A DNA stretch of 38,377 bases, taken from NCBI GenBank assembly GCA_024229695.1, contig JAAESD010000186.1, positions 1-38,377 on the forward strand. The letters run 5' to 3'. The DNA comes from a bacterium. Its GTDB lineage: Bacteria; Krumholzibacteriota; Krumholzibacteriia; LZORAL124-64-63. This document shows positions 1 to 9,334 of the stretch, piece by piece; positions within the stretch are counted from its first letter, which is position 1; each line of letters starts with the position of its first letter. Made by a program: the position numbers and the translations under genes. The notes under the pieces are model-generated. The model was not told the DNA's origin. It saw only the letters and a list, made by a program, of their open reading frames with translations, and did no database searches.

Positions 1-107
1 ATCTCACTGAAAACACCCAGATCACGAAGTCGGCGGGCAATCAACTGAGTGTATTGCGATCCAAAATCGATTACTGCAATTTCAGATTGATTTGAAATGG
101 TTTCCAT
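1..107 (-). CDS. guaA: GMP synthase (glutamine-hydrolysing), N-terminal fragment cut by window edge
   Basis: Only the first 35 codons are present; the gene continues off the left edge. The translation begins [18 protein letters not shown] and continues [17 protein letters not shown]. This is the hallmark start of the class I glutamine amidotransferase domain of GuaA ([13 protein letters not shown]). GuaA converts XMP to GMP in the cytoplasm using glutamine and ATP. The ATG at 105-107 is preceded by AGGAG (113-117), which overlaps the purH stop codon at 116-118. The gene is therefore the next member of the purC-purH operon and probably translationally coupled. The fragment is too short to assess the catalytic triad or the synthetase domain. 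Identification rests on the conserved N-terminal motif and the purine context. Confidence 0.9.
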   Translation of the reverse strand, partial: METISNQSEIAVIDFGSQYTQLIARRLRDLGVFSE

Positions 108-115
108 CAAGACTC

Positions 116-1642
116 CTAGTGTCTGAAATGTCGGCGGTTAGTATGGAAAAGTGTAATGCCAAGTTTGTTGGCAGCATCAATTACATCATTGTCACGAATG
201 CTACCACCTGGAGCAACGATTGCACTTACTCCGATTTCAGCAAGTTGCTCAATACTATCTGCAAATGGGAAAAATGCATCCGATGCACAAACAGCACCTT
301 TCAATGAAAGATTCTGCTCCCCTGCTTTGCGGATTGCAATTTTCGTAGAATCCACTCTGCTCATCTGACCAGCACCAATACCGAGTGTCGCTTTACTATT
401 GCCAAGGACAATAGCATTGCTTTTAACATGCTTGCAGACTCGCCAGTTGAATTCCAGCGCATCAATCTGATCTGATTCTGGATTTGGTCCGGCAACATGT
501 TTCCATTCGGCAAGTTCAGGGAAACCATCGTCCTCATCCTGTTGCAGTACAACAGAACCGAAAGTTCTGCTCTGACCATATGTCGCTTCAGAGAATAATT
601 CAGAGTCAAATGTCAGAATTCTGAGGTTCTTTTTCTTAGTTAACTTTGCAAGAGCATCGTCACTATAAGAAGGTGCTAGGATTACTTCGCAAAATCTTGA
701 TGCAAGAAGTTCTGCAGCAGGTAATTCCAACTCTGTAGTAAACGAAAATATTCCACCAAACGCAGAATCAGGATCACATGCCAACGCCTCTTCCAAGGCA
801 ACCAGGCCGTTCTCAGCTTTTCCAACACCACAGGGGTTGGTGTGCTTCACAGCAGTACAACAACACCCTTCCAGATCATTAATCATTTTCAAAGAAGCAA
901 TCACATCAATCATGTTGTTATATGAAAGAGGTTTGCCGTTCATTATCTCCAGTCCCATACCTGCTAGAAGATTATCTTCGTCAACTGATGGGACATAAAG
1001 TTCAGCATTTTGATGGGGGTTTTCGCCGTAACGCAAGGTCTGCAAAGCCAACTCTTGTGAAGTCTCACGATTAAACCAGTCTGAAATCTGCTCATCGTAA
1101 TCAGAGACTCTGTCAAAAGTGCGACGAGCCATTTCCTGCCTGAAATCAATTGATGGTACTGCAGATTCTCCATCGATTTGTGTAATGAATTCACCGTAAT
1201 CAAAAGGAGAACTCAACACACATACACGATTGAAGTTTTTTGCAGCTGCACGTAATAAAGACGGCCCACCGACATCTATCTTTTCAACAATTTCAGCATC
1301 TGATGCACCCGAAAGAACAGTCTCTTCAAACTGGTATAGATTTACAACAACCAGATCGACTGGTTTTAAACCAAGGTCTGTTACTTCATCGAAATCTGAT
1401 TCATCAGCACCAAGTATTCCGCCAAAAACCAAGGGATGTAGTGTTTTTACACGACCGCCAAATATTTCTGGGAAGCCAGTTAAGTCTGTAATCTCAGAGA
1501 CATCAACGCCCTCTTCTCTGAGAAACTGTGCAGTTCCACCGCTTGCAAGTAGCTCATAGTTTTTTGCAACTAATGCCGATGCCAACTCAGCCAAACCATC
1601 TTTATCGGTAACACTTAAAATAGCGCGTGGTTGACGCGACAT
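116..1642 (-). CDS. purH: Bifunctional AICAR formyltransferase / IMP cyclohydrolase
   Basis: Catalyses the last two steps of de novo IMP synthesis: formylation of AICAR with 10-formyl-THF, then ring closure. The 508-residue length is normal for PurH. The N-terminal MGS-like cyclohydrolase domain (about residues 1-140) shows SVTDKDGL, the ASGGTAQFL nucleotide loop and RVKTLHP. The C-terminal transformylase domain carries the catalytic VKHTNPCG motif and ends in the family's RHFRH tail. The ATG overlaps the purC stop as TAATG, with an AGAGG Shine-Dalgarno inside purC. Its own stop lies in the ribosome-binding site of guaA. Order purC-purH-guaA with these overlaps indicates one transcript for IMP and GMP production. 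Confidence 0.97.
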   Translation of the reverse strand: MSRQPRAILSVTDKDGLAELASALVAKNYELLASGGTAQFLREEGVDVSEITDLTGFPEIFGGRVKTLHPLVFGGILGADESDFDEVTDLGLKPVDLVVVNLYQFEETVLSGASDAEIVEKIDVGGPSLLRAAAKNFNRVCVLSSPFDYGEFITQIDGESAVPSIDFRQEMARRTFDRVSDYDEQISDWFNRETSQELALQTLRYGENPHQNAELYVPSVDEDNLLAGMGLEIMNGKPLSYNNMIDVIASLKMINDLEGCCCTAVKHTNPCGVGKAENGLVALEEALACDPDSAFGGIFSFTTELELPAAELLASRFCEVILAPSYSDDALAKLTKKKNLRILTFDSELFSEATYGQSRTFGSVVLQQDEDDGFPELAEWKHVAGPNPESDQIDALEFNWRVCKHVKSNAIVLGNSKATLGIGAGQMSRVDSTKIAIRKAGEQNLSLKGAVCASDAFFPFADSIEQLAEIGVSAIVAPGGSIRDNDVIDAANKLGITLFHTNRRHFRH

Positions 1643-2544
1643 TACAGTACCTCTTTCCAGGTCTCAGCGAAATCAGGGAACAGGATATTCAGTACTTCAA
1701 GATAACGATCTGAAGTAGCAACCAAAATATCATTATCAATAACTGGTGGAGGATATTCATGGTCCCAATCAAGTGTTTCGAGATAATTACGGAGAATCTG
1801 CTTATCCCAGCTCGGCGGCTCTTGACCTGGCACATGTTCAGCCGATGGCCAGAACCTGCTTGAATCAGGTGTCAACACTTCATCAATCAAAGTAAGTACA
1901 CCATTCACATTTCCAAATTCAAACTTGGTATCAGCAATAAGGACTCCCTTACTTGCAGCATATTCAGCTGCTGTCGAATAGAGTCTCATTGTCATTTCTT
2001 TCAATGCGGCGGCATCATCTTGACCAACCAGATCAATAGTTTCAGCAAAAGAAATATTTTCATCATGACCCTCTTCAGCTTTTGTTGAAGGAGTATATAG
2101 AGGATGGTCAAGTCTTTGCGATTTCAGTAAGTTCTCTGGAAGTTGATGGCCACAAATCGAACCATCGCTCAGATATGATTTCCAGCCTGAACCAGTGATG
2201 TATCCACGTGCAATACATTCAACCGGCATTGCATCAGCTTTGCTTACCAGCATCGATCTTCCAGCAAGTTCGCTCTTGAAATCACAGAAAGGCGCAGGGA
2301 ATAGGTCGGCATCGGCAGTAATCAAGTGATTGGGAATGTCATTGAAATAATCGAGCCAGGCTAGAGTCATGACAGACAAAATAATTCCCCTACCAGGAAC
2401 CACTTGATCCATCACTACGTCAAATGCTGAGATACGGTCTGTTGCTACAATCAGTAGTGTATCGCCAAGATCAAATATCTCGCGAACTTTACCTTTAAAA
2501 TCAGGATTTAGACCAAGGTCTGTGGTACTTTTCAGAGATTGCAT
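1642..2544 (-). CDS. purC: SAICAR synthase
   Basis: Phosphoribosylaminoimidazole-succinocarboxamide synthase joins CAIR and aspartate in an ATP-dependent step of purine synthesis. At 300 residues it belongs to the longer PurC type (yeast Ade1-like) rather than the roughly 240-residue form. Visible motifs are GKVREIFDLGD near the start, TDRISAFDVVM, the substrate loop VECIARGYITGSGWKSY, and DTKFEFG followed by LIDEVLTPDSSRFW. The ATG at 2544 has GGAGAG just upstream and lies 36 bases after comEC. Its stop overlaps the purH start by one base. No missing catalytic motif is evident. Confidence 0.96.
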   Translation of the reverse strand: MQSLKSTTDLGLNPDFKGKVREIFDLGDTLLIVATDRISAFDVVMDQVVPGRGIILSVMTLAWLDYFNDIPNHLITADADLFPAPFCDFKSELAGRSMLVSKADAMPVECIARGYITGSGWKSYLSDGSICGHQLPENLLKSQRLDHPLYTPSTKAEEGHDENISFAETIDLVGQDDAAALKEMTMRLYSTAAEYAASKGVLIADTKFEFGNVNGVLTLIDEVLTPDSSRFWPSAEHVPGQEPPSWDKQILRNYLETLDWDHEYPPPVIDNDILVATSDRYLEVLNILFPDFAETWKEVL

Positions 2545-2580
2545 AATACTCTCCGTTGAGATTTTCGGGAGGCCAAAAGG

Positions 2581-5019
2581 CTAAATTGTTGAACTGTTGA
2601 CCGGATAGTACAAATCGATTTGCATAGTGTCAAGGAAGGTTGGCTCAATGCCATGAAATAGTCCTGTTTCGCTCCATTTAATCGTTTGAGTCCCTCCAAA
2701 ATCAGTCCTGTGAAGCTTTATTGTGTCTTGAGTTGTGTAGAACGGACCGTGGCTTGGATGATTATGCTTGTTTTCAACCCCACAGCTGATCATGATGTTT
2801 GATGGTGCAAAATAGTTCAAAAAGTTGTTTGATGACGATGTCTTACTGCCATGGTGACCAGCTTTCAGTACATCCAGGTGTTCAGAACCGGTTGCAGTAG
2901 CCAAATAATGTTCTTCGCCCTCATTTTCCAGATCACCCGTCCAAACTCCTCGTAAGGATTTTCTGAAATACAATCCAACAACAGCCGAGTTATTGTTTTC
3001 ATTCTGATTATTGAAATCAGCTTCAGGAAACAGGCATATCAAAGACCATTCTCCATCACTTTGAATTGTATCTCCTGCTGACGGTTGTTGATAAACCCCA
3101 GCAAACAATTTGTGAGAATCTCCACCACACCAGAGAGTTTCAACTTCAAAAGCAGAAAGCAGTGAGTTTGTTCCTCCAGTATGATCAAGATGATTGTGAG
3201 TCATCAACAGATCTGAAATATTAGTTATTCCTTGCTGCTTCATCCATTGCATGGGCCCTCTGGAAAACGAATCTCCCCCGGGCCAACCAGCACCAGTGTC
3301 AATTATTACATTTGATCCATTGGGGAATCTGAATAGAGCACAATCTCCCTGTCCAATATCAAACTGAATTACTGTCATCTCACTTTGTGGTTCACTGACC
3401 AGCGACGGGTTGAACAGGGGCACGATTCCTGCCATCAGTATAATTGATACAGCAAACTTTATTGGAGTTCTTGCAATCACTAATACTAACGCTGTTATCA
3501 GTAGGTAAATTGAAATCGAGGCAACTGAATCTACGCAAACAGTTAATTGTAATGCATCAACCTTTGAGATCCAGTTGATCATAACTTCCGTAAAGCGAAT
3601 TGGCAGCCAGCCAAGTGCCAGTAGTGATTCTTGAACGAATGGAATTGGAACGAGTAATGCAATAAAAGTCAACCAGACTCCAGCACTGAAAACAGGAATC
3701 GCAATACAGTTAATAAGCGGTGCCAGAATATTTATCGATCCAAAATATTTGGCAACAATTGGCAAAGTTCCCCAGTATGCGACTGTAGAAACAAAGAGCA
3801 AAACAATCAGCGGTTTTACGCAACTATTCAGATTCTTCAATCTCATAACATATCGTGATCCAACAAGAATTACACCTGTTGCAATGAACGATAGTTGCAA
3901 ACCAACATCAGCTGTTGACTCCGGATACCACATTACCGCCATGACAAATATGATTGAAAGCACATGTAGCGAATCCGATTTGCGACCCATCTGGCTCGCC
4001 AACAAGCTTACAGTTGCAAACGTTGCTGCACGTACTGCAGAAACCGGCAGACCAGCTAAAACCGTGTAGTAATAGACAGCAAATATTACCAGGATATGCG
4101 TAATTCTATTTGGCGTGGGAAGCAAAGATGCAATTGCTATCAACACACTGACCAATATTCCAACATGTAACCCACTGACTGCAAAAAGATGTGCAGTTCC
4201 GGTTTCAGTAAAACTGGATTTCACAATACGACTGTCCGAGTTTTTGTCGGCAAACAGAACCGATGAAAAAAGTAAAGACTCACGCCTGGGAAGATAACTT
4301 GTAATTGTCTTCAGAGATTCCGATCGAACAGGAGCCAACAAATGTTCACTGGGAAATAATAGCATATCCATAGGTTGAGTTTTCAGTATCTCATAGGAAT
4401 CAAGTTTTCCGGTCCATCTGATCCCTCTACCACTTAAATATTTTCTCATGGAGAACCCACCTGCAACAGATTCTCTTCTGGGAACTTGCCCTTGCATTGA
4501 ACATGCTATTATATCCCACAGCTTTGGGATTTCGCCTTTCCCATTTACAAGAATTCCATCCATCTCAGCTGGGTCAACAGTTGAACCATCACTTATGGAA
4601 TCAATACTAATGATTACAGCAGCAGCTTGCCAACCATTGGACTTTTGAGTAGGCCACCCAGTGACCCTGAGAACCACTGTTCCGTTCCACGATGCGTATC
4701 TGGATGGTGAATGAGCATCTACTGCTATAACGCCTTTTCTACTCGCGGAGCTATTAGCCAGTACACCACCAATTACTCCCAGGGGAAGTCCAATATGCGG
4801 GAAAATAACAGCAGGAATTATTGTTGCGGTTAAAGCAATTCGGTTATCGATTTCAAGAATATTCAGGGAATCACTAACTGTCCAACCGAGGAGCCAACCG
4901 ATACTCCAAAAAAGAATATTATATTTCAGTAAAAGTAAAATTAACGGGTTGCCACTTAACCACGTTTGAAATCTGGAAGCGTCAGGATTGGTTCTCCGTT
5001 TGGATTCCAGAAGTAACAC
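2581..5019 (-). CDS. comEC: ComEC/Rec2-family DNA uptake channel with metallo-beta-lactamase domain
   Basis: Polytopic inner-membrane protein of the family that carries transforming single-stranded DNA into the cytoplasm. At 812 residues it is a full-length three-part protein. The N-terminal hydrophobic segment and soluble DUF4131-like domain span about 25-215. The multi-helix Competence domain (about 220-520) has the HLFAVSGLHVGIL signature. The C-terminal metallo-beta-lactamase domain (about 550-790) has IGQGDCALF, the metal motif THNHLDHTGG and a later AGHHGSKTS. The start taken is GTG at 5019, with only a weak ribosome-binding site, and it overlaps the upstream GGDEF gene by 64 bases. No ATG, GTG or TTG was seen in the next stretch before the first hydrophobic segment, so a start here is likely. 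No other competence gene is in the window. Confidence 0.93.
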   Translation of the reverse strand: MLLLESKRRTNPDASRFQTWLSGNPLILLLLKYNILFWSIGWLLGWTVSDSLNILEIDNRIALTATIIPAVIFPHIGLPLGVIGGVLANSSASRKGVIAVDAHSPSRYASWNGTVVLRVTGWPTQKSNGWQAAAVIISIDSISDGSTVDPAEMDGILVNGKGEIPKLWDIIACSMQGQVPRRESVAGGFSMRKYLSGRGIRWTGKLDSYEILKTQPMDMLLFPSEHLLAPVRSESLKTITSYLPRRESLLFSSVLFADKNSDSRIVKSSFTETGTAHLFAVSGLHVGILVSVLIAIASLLPTPNRITHILVIFAVYYYTVLAGLPVSAVRAATFATVSLLASQMGRKSDSLHVLSIIFVMAVMWYPESTADVGLQLSFIATGVILVGSRYVMRLKNLNSCVKPLIVLLFVSTVAYWGTLPIVAKYFGSINILAPLINCIAIPVFSAGVWLTFIALLVPIPFVQESLLALGWLPIRFTEVMINWISKVDALQLTVCVDSVASISIYLLITALVLVIARTPIKFAVSIILMAGIVPLFNPSLVSEPQSEMTVIQFDIGQGDCALFRFPNGSNVIIDTGAGWPGGDSFSRGPMQWMKQQGITNISDLLMTHNHLDHTGGTNSLLSAFEVETLWCGGDSHKLFAGVYQQPSAGDTIQSDGEWSLICLFPEADFNNQNENNNSAVVGLYFRKSLRGVWTGDLENEGEEHYLATATGSEHLDVLKAGHHGSKTSSSNNFLNYFAPSNIMISCGVENKHNHPSHGPFYTTQDTIKLHRTDFGGTQTIKWSETGLFHGIEPTFLDTMQIDLYYPVNSSTI

Positions 5020-6350
5020 CTGTTGCGTCCCCGCTGTTTCGATAGATAAAGCATTTTGTCAGCAACCCTGTAAAGTTCAGCAGGATCCTCACCTGCTTCA
5101 GGGAATACAGCGCCACCAAAGGAAATCATTACTCTGATTGTTTCTGATACATTGGGATCTGTAAGCCTTAAATTACTGACACTCTTTTGAACTCTGGACA
5201 CAACTTCGCGTGCAGGTTCAAGCTCAGTATTTGGGAGAACAAGTGCAAATTCTTCACCACCAACTCTACAGATCAAATCTATCCGACGTAATCCCTGGAG
5301 CAGCTCTCGTGCCACAGTTTTCAGAACTCGATCCCCTATCTGGTGACCGTACTTGTCGTTGATTTTCTTGAAATGATCTATATCCCCCAGCAATAGCACC
5401 AATGAAGACCCTTGCCTTTGTGCTCTTTCCATTTCAAAGGAGAAATGGCGGTCAAAAAATCCTCTATTGCGAATGCCTGTGAGATTGTCAGTGTGAACCA
5501 GTTGGTTCATCTTGAGGTGTTGCTGCCAACTGGAGGTGACAAATCTTGAAAGTCGGAATCCTTTTTCCAGGATTACATCTCTATCTGTGATATGTTCTGA
5601 AATAAGTAACAGAAGTCCAGCTTCAACTACTGTATCCTTGGATTTAGGGTCTGCTGGAGCAAATAATGGAATGGCAACTGCAGACGCATCATCGGAAATA
5701 CTTATCTGATCATCATTTTCAAGTTTTGACCTGATAAACCCAGGCAATTCAGCAAGTCCTGGAATCCATATCGCCTCACCAAGAACTCTGGATTGCTCCC
5801 AAAATCTTTTTTCAGAAAACTCTACATGAAAAACATGAGAATGGTCATTGGGACGTATTGATGTTGAATTGAGTTGAACAAATAAGTGGCTCTCACCTAA
5901 AAACGGAACCAGTAGTTCGATAATAGACTGAACTATCGATGCTTCTTCATCTCCAGCTTTTCTGACAAGCTGATGATTTTGAGCCGATTCCATCGCAGCC
6001 AGAATCATGTTATGAGTATCAAGGTCTGGGCCAGGGAAACTATCTGACAATTTATAGCCATTATTGCTTATTGACATGAGTCTGGAGTCAGATAATTCCT
6101 TTTCCAACTTTTCAAGCTCTGAAAAATCAAAAAGTTCTGAATGTCCTCTTAAAGCAAACCAGTCCGTAGAGTTTTCATTATTTACTTTTACCTTAACCAG
6201 GTCTCCGCTTGAAGTTAAATGGCTCTTGCACCTGGACAGGCAATCAGTTACATGCTGTTTTTCATTTGAAGCCAGGGCGTCCTTGCACTGCTTCACCAAT
6301 TCAGGCGGAAGCTTGGCAATTTGTACCAGTGTCTGTAGCACCTGCTGCAA
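4956..6350 (-). CDS. GGDEF diguanylate cyclase with GAF-like sensor region
   Basis: Predicted cytoplasmic diguanylate cyclase making c-di-GMP from two GTP. The C-terminal GGDEF domain (about residues 285-445) is intact: metal-binding DIDHFK at 322-327, active site GGEEF at 364-368, and an RRID product-inhibition (I-site, RxxD) motif at 355-358. Residues about 130-270 look like a GAF-type sensor domain, by secondary-structure feel rather than strong motifs. There is no obvious transmembrane segment. The start is TTG at 6350, supported by AGGAG seven bases upstream. The reading frame overlaps comEC, so the two are probably cotranscribed, with purine genes downstream. The ligand is unknown. Enzyme activity is likely; the sensed signal is not inferable. 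Confidence 0.9.
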   Translation of the reverse strand: MQQVLQTLVQIAKLPPELVKQCKDALASNEKQHVTDCLSRCKSHLTSSGDLVKVKVNNENSTDWFALRGHSELFDFSELEKLEKELSDSRLMSISNNGYKLSDSFPGPDLDTHNMILAAMESAQNHQLVRKAGDEEASIVQSIIELLVPFLGESHLFVQLNSTSIRPNDHSHVFHVEFSEKRFWEQSRVLGEAIWIPGLAELPGFIRSKLENDDQISISDDASAVAIPLFAPADPKSKDTVVEAGLLLLISEHITDRDVILEKGFRLSRFVTSSWQQHLKMNQLVHTDNLTGIRNRGFFDRHFSFEMERAQRQGSSLVLLLGDIDHFKKINDKYGHQIGDRVLKTVARELLQGLRRIDLICRVGGEEFALVLPNTELEPAREVVSRVQKSVSNLRLTDPNVSETIRVMISFGGAVFPEAGEDPAELYRVADKMLYLSKQRGRNRCYFWNPNGEPILTLPDFKRG

Positions 6351-6432
6351 AAGTCTACTCCTGTTAACAAAATAGATTACAAATCGGGATAGAATGTATA
6401 TATTCCAATCTCCGACACAGTTTCACCTGCAT

Positions 6433-6461
6433 ATTATGACACATTGTCACATATATTGCAA
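6433..6461 (-). promoter_or_regulatory. Sigma-70-like promoter of the GGDEF-comEC-pur operon
   Basis: On the minus strand TTGCAA (6456-6461) and CATAAT (6433-6438) are separated by 17 bases and lie about 80 bases upstream of the TTG start of the GGDEF gene. The -10 matches 5 of 6 positions and the -35 matches 4 of 6. It is the best housekeeping-type candidate in the 137-base divergent gap. This is a pattern match only. Confidence 0.45.
6437..6449. repeat. Inverted repeat TGACACATTGTCA in a divergent promoter region
   Basis: Perfect 5-base arms (TGACA / TGTCA) around a 3-base centre. It overlaps the -10 and spacer of the predicted GGDEF-operon promoter and lies 38 bases before the transglycosylase start. 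The position suits a repressor operator able to act on both directions. Chance occurrence of so short a palindrome is possible. Confidence 0.4.
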
Positions 6462-6487
6462 TAACGACATTACCATTTGGAGTAATT

Positions 6488-8197
6488 TTGCGTAAATATT
6501 CACTCATTGTAGTAGTCATTCTTTCCGCTCTGGCAAGCGGTTGTTCATATATTGCAGGCGGTTACACCGATTCAACCGTTGTCAAAGAGGCTGAAATAGT
6601 TGAATTATCAACAAGTGATTTAGATTCCACCATCATGATAATTGAGGCAGAAGAGCTTGAAACAGGGTTTTTGCCTTCCCGACCAATTGATGCTCTTGCA
6701 GAAAGACCCGATCTGGAGCAATTGGAGGATCTTTACAGAAATTCTTTAGTATTTTTGTCCAATCGACAACTTGACCCTGCCGAGGAGATTCTTCATCTAC
6801 TAGGTAAAGAGGCTTCTGGCCTTGAATACAGTGAACCTGACAGTATCGATTCAATATATCTTGCCAGCCTTTCCAGAAGGGTTGCGCTTCTTTCTGGCAT
6901 TTTGGCCGAAGAACATGGTTTGATTTCTGCAATCTCAGAAGACGATTCTCTACTGGCAACTGCCTATAAAAACCTGAGTGGTTTTTCTTTCCCGGATTCA
7001 CTGATTCCAATTACAGGAACGCAGAGAAGCGCAATCGAAACTGATTTACTTTATGTCGATAACGAACGTGTTCAAAAATGGATCGATCATTTTAATAATG
7101 GTTCTGGAAGATTGACATTAGAAAAGTGGCTGGAACGCAAAGTGGCAGTCGATTCTCTGATCACTTCTCACCTGCAGGATTCAGGTCTTCCTGAAGAGCT
7201 TATCTATCACGCATTGATTGAGAGCGGTTTCAATACTTCCGCTAAATCTCGTGTCGGTGCTGTTGGTCCATGGCAATTCATGCCAGCTACAGGAAAACAC
7301 TTTGGTCTACGCGTCGATTGGTGGGTTGACGAGCGACGAGATTTTGAGATGTCCACTGTTGCGGCAATTACTTACCTGACTCAGCTGTATAATTACTTTG
7401 ATGACTGGGCTCTTGCTCTGGCCGCATACAATGCAGGTGAGCACAGGATTGACCGATCTATAAAACTTGCAGGTCATGATGACTTCTGGAACCTTCACCT
7501 TCCATGGGAAACCAGAAATCACATCCCAAAATTTATTGCAGTAGCTCGCCTTGGTGAAGATCCAGCAGCTTACGGATTTGAAATTACACCTGACTCAGCT
7601 CTTGATTATGATGTCATTCAGGTTACCGATGCCACCAGTCTTGATCTGATTGCAGAATGTGCATCAGTTGAAGAATCTGAGGTTGTTGCTTTAAATCCTG
7701 CACTACTGCGACAGGCAACGCCTCCTGGCCGCACTGATTATCCAGTAAAAGTCCCGGCTGGAACTGGCATTCGGTGTATGCGTAAACTTCGCAATATACC
7801 ATTTGATAAAAGACTCACTTGGCGAAAGCATAATGTTAAGCGTGGAGAATCTCTGGGAATTATTGCACAGAGAAATGGTACTTCAGTGAGTGCAATTATG
7901 AAACTCAACAACATTAAAAATAAATCGATAATTCATCCTGGTGATAAATTACTTATTCCGATGCCAGCTCAACTTGCTGCTGTTGCTGAAAAACGTGCAA
8001 AGGAACGTGGACACTATGTTCCTCCTGCAAACTTCAAACGTGTCTATTATACCGTAAAAAGTGGCGACACCTTGAGTGGTATCGCCAGAAAACTTCATGT
8101 TACACTTAACCATTTACGTAAAGTCAACAATATGCGTAAGGGTGCTTTAATCAGACCGGGTGACCGTATTTACGCCTACAGGCCTCAGACCGGTTAA
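6488..8197 (+). CDS. mltD: MltD-like lytic murein transglycosylase with LysM domains
   Basis: Periplasmic peptidoglycan-cleaving enzyme of the SLT/GH23 family, which cuts the MurNAc-GlcNAc bond to a 1,6-anhydro product. Residues 1-19 form a hydrophobic signal ending in LASGC, so Cys19 is probably lipidated. The catalytic domain spans about 225-365, with Glu245 in LIESGFN, then GAVGPWQFMPATG and ALAAYNAGEHRI. Two clear LysM peptidoglycan-binding modules follow (about 447-491 and 519-565), and a degenerate one may occupy 375-425. The arrangement matches MltD. The start is TTG at 6488, with GGAG five bases upstream. It is the only plus-strand gene here, divergent from the GGDEF operon and convergent with the PorV-like gene. 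A flagellar role (cell-wall gap formation) is possible but unsupported. Confidence 0.93.
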   Translation: MRKYSLIVVVILSALASGCSYIAGGYTDSTVVKEAEIVELSTSDLDSTIMIIEAEELETGFLPSRPIDALAERPDLEQLEDLYRNSLVFLSNRQLDPAEEILHLLGKEASGLEYSEPDSIDSIYLASLSRRVALLSGILAEEHGLISAISEDDSLLATAYKNLSGFSFPDSLIPITGTQRSAIETDLLYVDNERVQKWIDHFNNGSGRLTLEKWLERKVAVDSLITSHLQDSGLPEELIYHALIESGFNTSAKSRVGAVGPWQFMPATGKHFGLRVDWWVDERRDFEMSTVAAITYLTQLYNYFDDWALALAAYNAGEHRIDRSIKLAGHDDFWNLHLPWETRNHIPKFIAVARLGEDPAAYGFEITPDSALDYDVIQVTDATSLDLIAECASVEESEVVALNPALLRQATPPGRTDYPVKVPAGTGIRCMRKLRNIPFDKRLTWRKHNVKRGESLGIIAQRNGTSVSAIMKLNNIKNKSIIHPGDKLLIPMPAQLAAVAEKRAKERGHYVPPANFKRVYYTVKSGDTLSGIARKLHVTLNHLRKVNNMRKGALIRPGDRIYAYRPQTG

Positions 8198-8205
8198 ATC
8201 ATCAG

Positions 8206-9258
8206 CTAGTGGCTACTAAATGTTGAAGGGCTCACTGTAACACTAATGCGGTGAGTCAACTCATCGATGCCCAAAATGTCATCGCCATAAGCATAATCAA
8301 CCTGGAATAGACGTAACTTGAATCCAACACCGGCAGTCCTGTTTGCAGCTTCAAATCCACTGTCAAAACCAGCACGCAAATAAACTCTATCTCGTAATCC
8401 TAATTCAGCACCAAAGTGAAGATTGGCACTTGTTGATCCAGCAGAAAATTGATCTACATCTCCACGATTATCGAACCTGGTTTCCAGAGAAGAGGCCACG
8501 ATCAGATTACCATCAAAAGAAGGCAATGGTTGATTCCATGAAATAGCTGGAACAATTGCAGGAGTGATAATTTCATTAACACCAGTACTCCAGGACAAAT
8601 ATGTTGTTGTTATATCTTGAAGTTTGATTCCAAATGAAAGTGAACGCCAAATGTTTGGCCGAAGTGCAGCAAGGTCACAGCCAATACCGACGCTGGAATA
8701 ACTGCCAATCTCCTGCCTGATAAGTTTCATCGATCCACCAAAACTCCAGTTATTGATACTCTCAGCATACGAAAGGAACAGAGCTAATTCTGAATCACTT
8801 TCATACCGGAATTCATCCTGTAAACCAAACAGGCCCTGAAGCTCGTCATCGGAGACTTCGCCATCCCCATTTGAATCCAGGTCGTCAAACAGGTGATCTG
8901 TAAATGGAATATCATCAATTCCCAGACGAATAAGAGTTATGCCGATACCAGCATCCTTGCCACCAAATAGAGACCAGCTTACTGGCCTTACATAGGTCGC
9001 AAAATCTCTGTCTACGAGATCACCAAAACGTTCCGAGTGCATTATCATAAATTGACCACTACCAATTCCTGACAAGCCGGCAGGGTTCCAGTATGTTGCC
9101 GATGGATCAGATGCAACTGCTGTAAATGCCCCACCCATTCCCAAAGCACGTGCTCCGCCACCGTCATCCATAAACGCACCAGCGTATTTTGTAGCATTAG
9201 CACTTGTTGCTATTAATGAAATCAGAAAGAATATTGTTAACAGTTTTGAAATCCGCAT
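8206..9258 (-). CDS. PorV/UPF0164-type outer-membrane beta-barrel protein with EF-hand loop
   Basis: The first 22 residues (ending ATSANA) form a Sec signal peptide. The mature start carries GGGARALGMGGAFTAVASDPSATYWNPAGL (split here as GARALGMGGAFTA and SATYWNPAGL), diagnostic of the PorV/PorQ/UPF0164 and FadL-related barrels. The 350-residue length and the alternating hydrophobic strands ending in a short VTVSPS tail fit an outer-membrane barrel. Unusually, residues 128-139 (DSNGDGEVSDDE) are a textbook EF-hand calcium loop, inserted about a third of the way into the barrel. PorV proteins serve type IX secretion in Bacteroidota, but this broad family occurs without T9SS, and no other T9SS gene is here. 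AAGGAG precedes the ATG. The gene lies 76 bases after the flagellar regulator and may be its own unit. Function unknown. Confidence 0.75.
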   Translation of the reverse strand: MRISKLLTIFFLISLIATSANATKYAGAFMDDGGGARALGMGGAFTAVASDPSATYWNPAGLSGIGSGQFMIMHSERFGDLVDRDFATYVRPVSWSLFGGKDAGIGITLIRLGIDDIPFTDHLFDDLDSNGDGEVSDDELQGLFGLQDEFRYESDSELALFLSYAESINNWSFGGSMKLIRQEIGSYSSVGIGCDLAALRPNIWRSLSFGIKLQDITTTYLSWSTGVNEIITPAIVPAISWNQPLPSFDGNLIVASSLETRFDNRGDVDQFSAGSTSANLHFGAELGLRDRVYLRAGFDSGFEAANRTAGVGFKLRLFQVDYAYGDDILGIDELTHRISVTVSPSTFSSH

Positions 9259-9334
9259 CGTCTTTGTCTCCTTGAATTTGATTTTAACCTTCTGTACAGG
9301 CTACAACAATTTGTACCTAAAACGCAACAAGTGA

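Noticed and set aside
6444..6472. TTGTCA with a weak -10 as a plus-strand promoter of the transglycosylase gene
   Set aside because: The -10 candidate (ACATTA) is poor and alternatives fail on spacing. The promoter of this gene is left unassigned.
8206..9258. Type IX secretion component PorV as a firm call
   Set aside because: The motif is shared by a wide family found without T9SS, and no other T9SS gene is present in the window.
9259..9334. GTACA/TGTAC arms between the regulator and the PorV-like gene as a terminator
   Set aside because: The arms are only five bases with a 12-base loop and no T-run. There is no clear terminator or promoter in this gap.
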